DNA of 64,000 nucleotides, taken from positions 5,784,238 to 5,848,237 of the forward strand of contig NC_081137.1 in assembly GCF_958295425.1 (NCBI RefSeq), given 5' to 3'. Both the position numbers and the translations under genes were made by a program. This document shows positions 63,567 to 64,000 of this stretch, piece after piece; the first letter of the stretch is position 1; the number at the start of each line of letters is the position of its first letter. This DNA comes from Solea solea. Lineage: Eukaryota; Chordata; Actinopteri; Pleuronectiformes; Soleidae. A model generated the notes under the pieces. It did no database searches. It had not been told where the DNA came from and worked only from the letters and a program-made list of their open reading frames with translations.

Positions 63567-63669
63567 CGCTATTTCAAGCCAAGGCTATGAAACTATTTTG
63601 GTTGACATCATTACAGTAATGTCTTTGGTTAAAGCTAAAATTATATTTCTGTGCAATTTAGATGAACGG

Positions 63670-63700
63670 AGAAAGAAAGAAAGAAAGAAAGAAAGAAAGG
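63670..63700. repeat. (GAAA)n microsatellite
   Basis: About seven GAAA units. Confidence 0.9.
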
Positions 63701-63726
63701 GTGCATTAAATCAATTTAATATTAAT

Positions 63727-63960
63727 GCTACTACGACCACCACTACAACAACAACAAAAACTACTACTGCTACTAGTACTGCTATTACTACCAGTACAAC
63801 AACAAAAATGACAAAAACTACTACTACTGCTACTACTACTACTACAACAAAAACTACTATGACTGCTACTACTACAACAACAACAACAACAACTACTATG
63901 ACTGCTACTACTACCACTACAACAACAACAAAAACTTCTACTACTACTATAACAACAAAA

Positions 63961-63991
<31 letters not shown>

Positions 63992-64000
63992 GAACAACAG
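63727..64000. repeat. (ACT/ACA)n trinucleotide satellite, continues past right edge
   Basis: At least 270 bp of compound ACT and ACA triplets with occasional GAC/ATG variants. The Val-rich antisense frame here is a repeat artefact. Confidence 0.9.

Larger units (their letters stand above)
59341..64000 (+). other. Putative fgf13 first intron (partial)
   Basis: No coding exon recognised. Contains a hAT-like fragment (about 61039-61290), a G/A-rich repeat (62030-62180), (CA)n near 62872-62884, a GTCCCC-type repeat (63090-63200) and the microsatellite block at the right end. Confidence 0.5.

Noticed and set aside
63711..63917. Val-rich 68-residue reading frame
   Set aside because: It is the antisense translation of an ACT/ACA triplet repeat.
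59341..64000. Search for a further fgf13 alternative first exon or FGF core exon
   Set aside because: No frame with the expected sequence and splice sites was found before the window ends.

Overview
The window reads as vertebrate nuclear DNA, most likely a ray-finned (teleost) fish. The base composition is AT-rich, introns are short with GT-AG ends, dinucleotide microsatellites are dense, and dispersed fish-type repeats are common (hAT-like MITEs, L2-type LINE tails, tRNA-derived repeats). I see no bacterial, viral or organellar features. The species cannot be fixed from this sequence.

Six protein-coding genes were reconstructed exon by exon, with reading phase checked at each junction. From left to right: (1) ehbp1l1, minus strand, only the first seven coding exons (352-7340), running off the left edge; (2) znrd2 (SSSCA1), minus, four coding exons (11465-15473), complete; (3) a cone-type arrestin (arr3), minus, fourteen well-supported coding exons (18485-22581), an unresolved C-terminal tail (down to about 16767) and a TATA-containing promoter near 24.4 kb; (4) mcf2 (DBL Rho-GEF), plus, 26 coding exons (28260-47617), complete and in frame for 988 residues; (5) f9 (coagulation factor IX), minus, eight coding exons (49844-55147), complete and in frame for 550 residues; (6) the first coding exon of what is most likely fgf13 (59292-59340, plus), whose remaining exons lie beyond the right edge.

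The order and orientation mcf2(+), f9(-), fgf13(+) mirror the human Xq27 block (FGF13, F9, MCF2). The left pair ehbp1l1-znrd2 mirrors human 11q13. The window therefore spans a junction between two ancestral synteny groups, with arr3 (human Xq13) between them. The genes do not form one pathway: they cover endocytic adaptor function, a small zinc-ribbon protein, photoreceptor signal shut-off, Rho-GTPase activation, blood clotting and sodium-channel modulation.

Main points for a second look: a factor IX activation peptide that appears about 96 residues long with five N-glycosylation sequons; a C-terminal SH3-like domain on Mcf2; a GC-AG intron in mcf2; an inverted pair of about 370-bp repeats bracketing mcf2 exons 3-11; a CpG-rich candidate internal promoter and a tRNA-like repeat array in the large mcf2 intron 19; a long hairpin MITE; a nested MITE insertion with a 7-bp target duplication; and UG-repeat tracts abutting several 3' splice sites. 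I found no evidence of a wholly new biological system.
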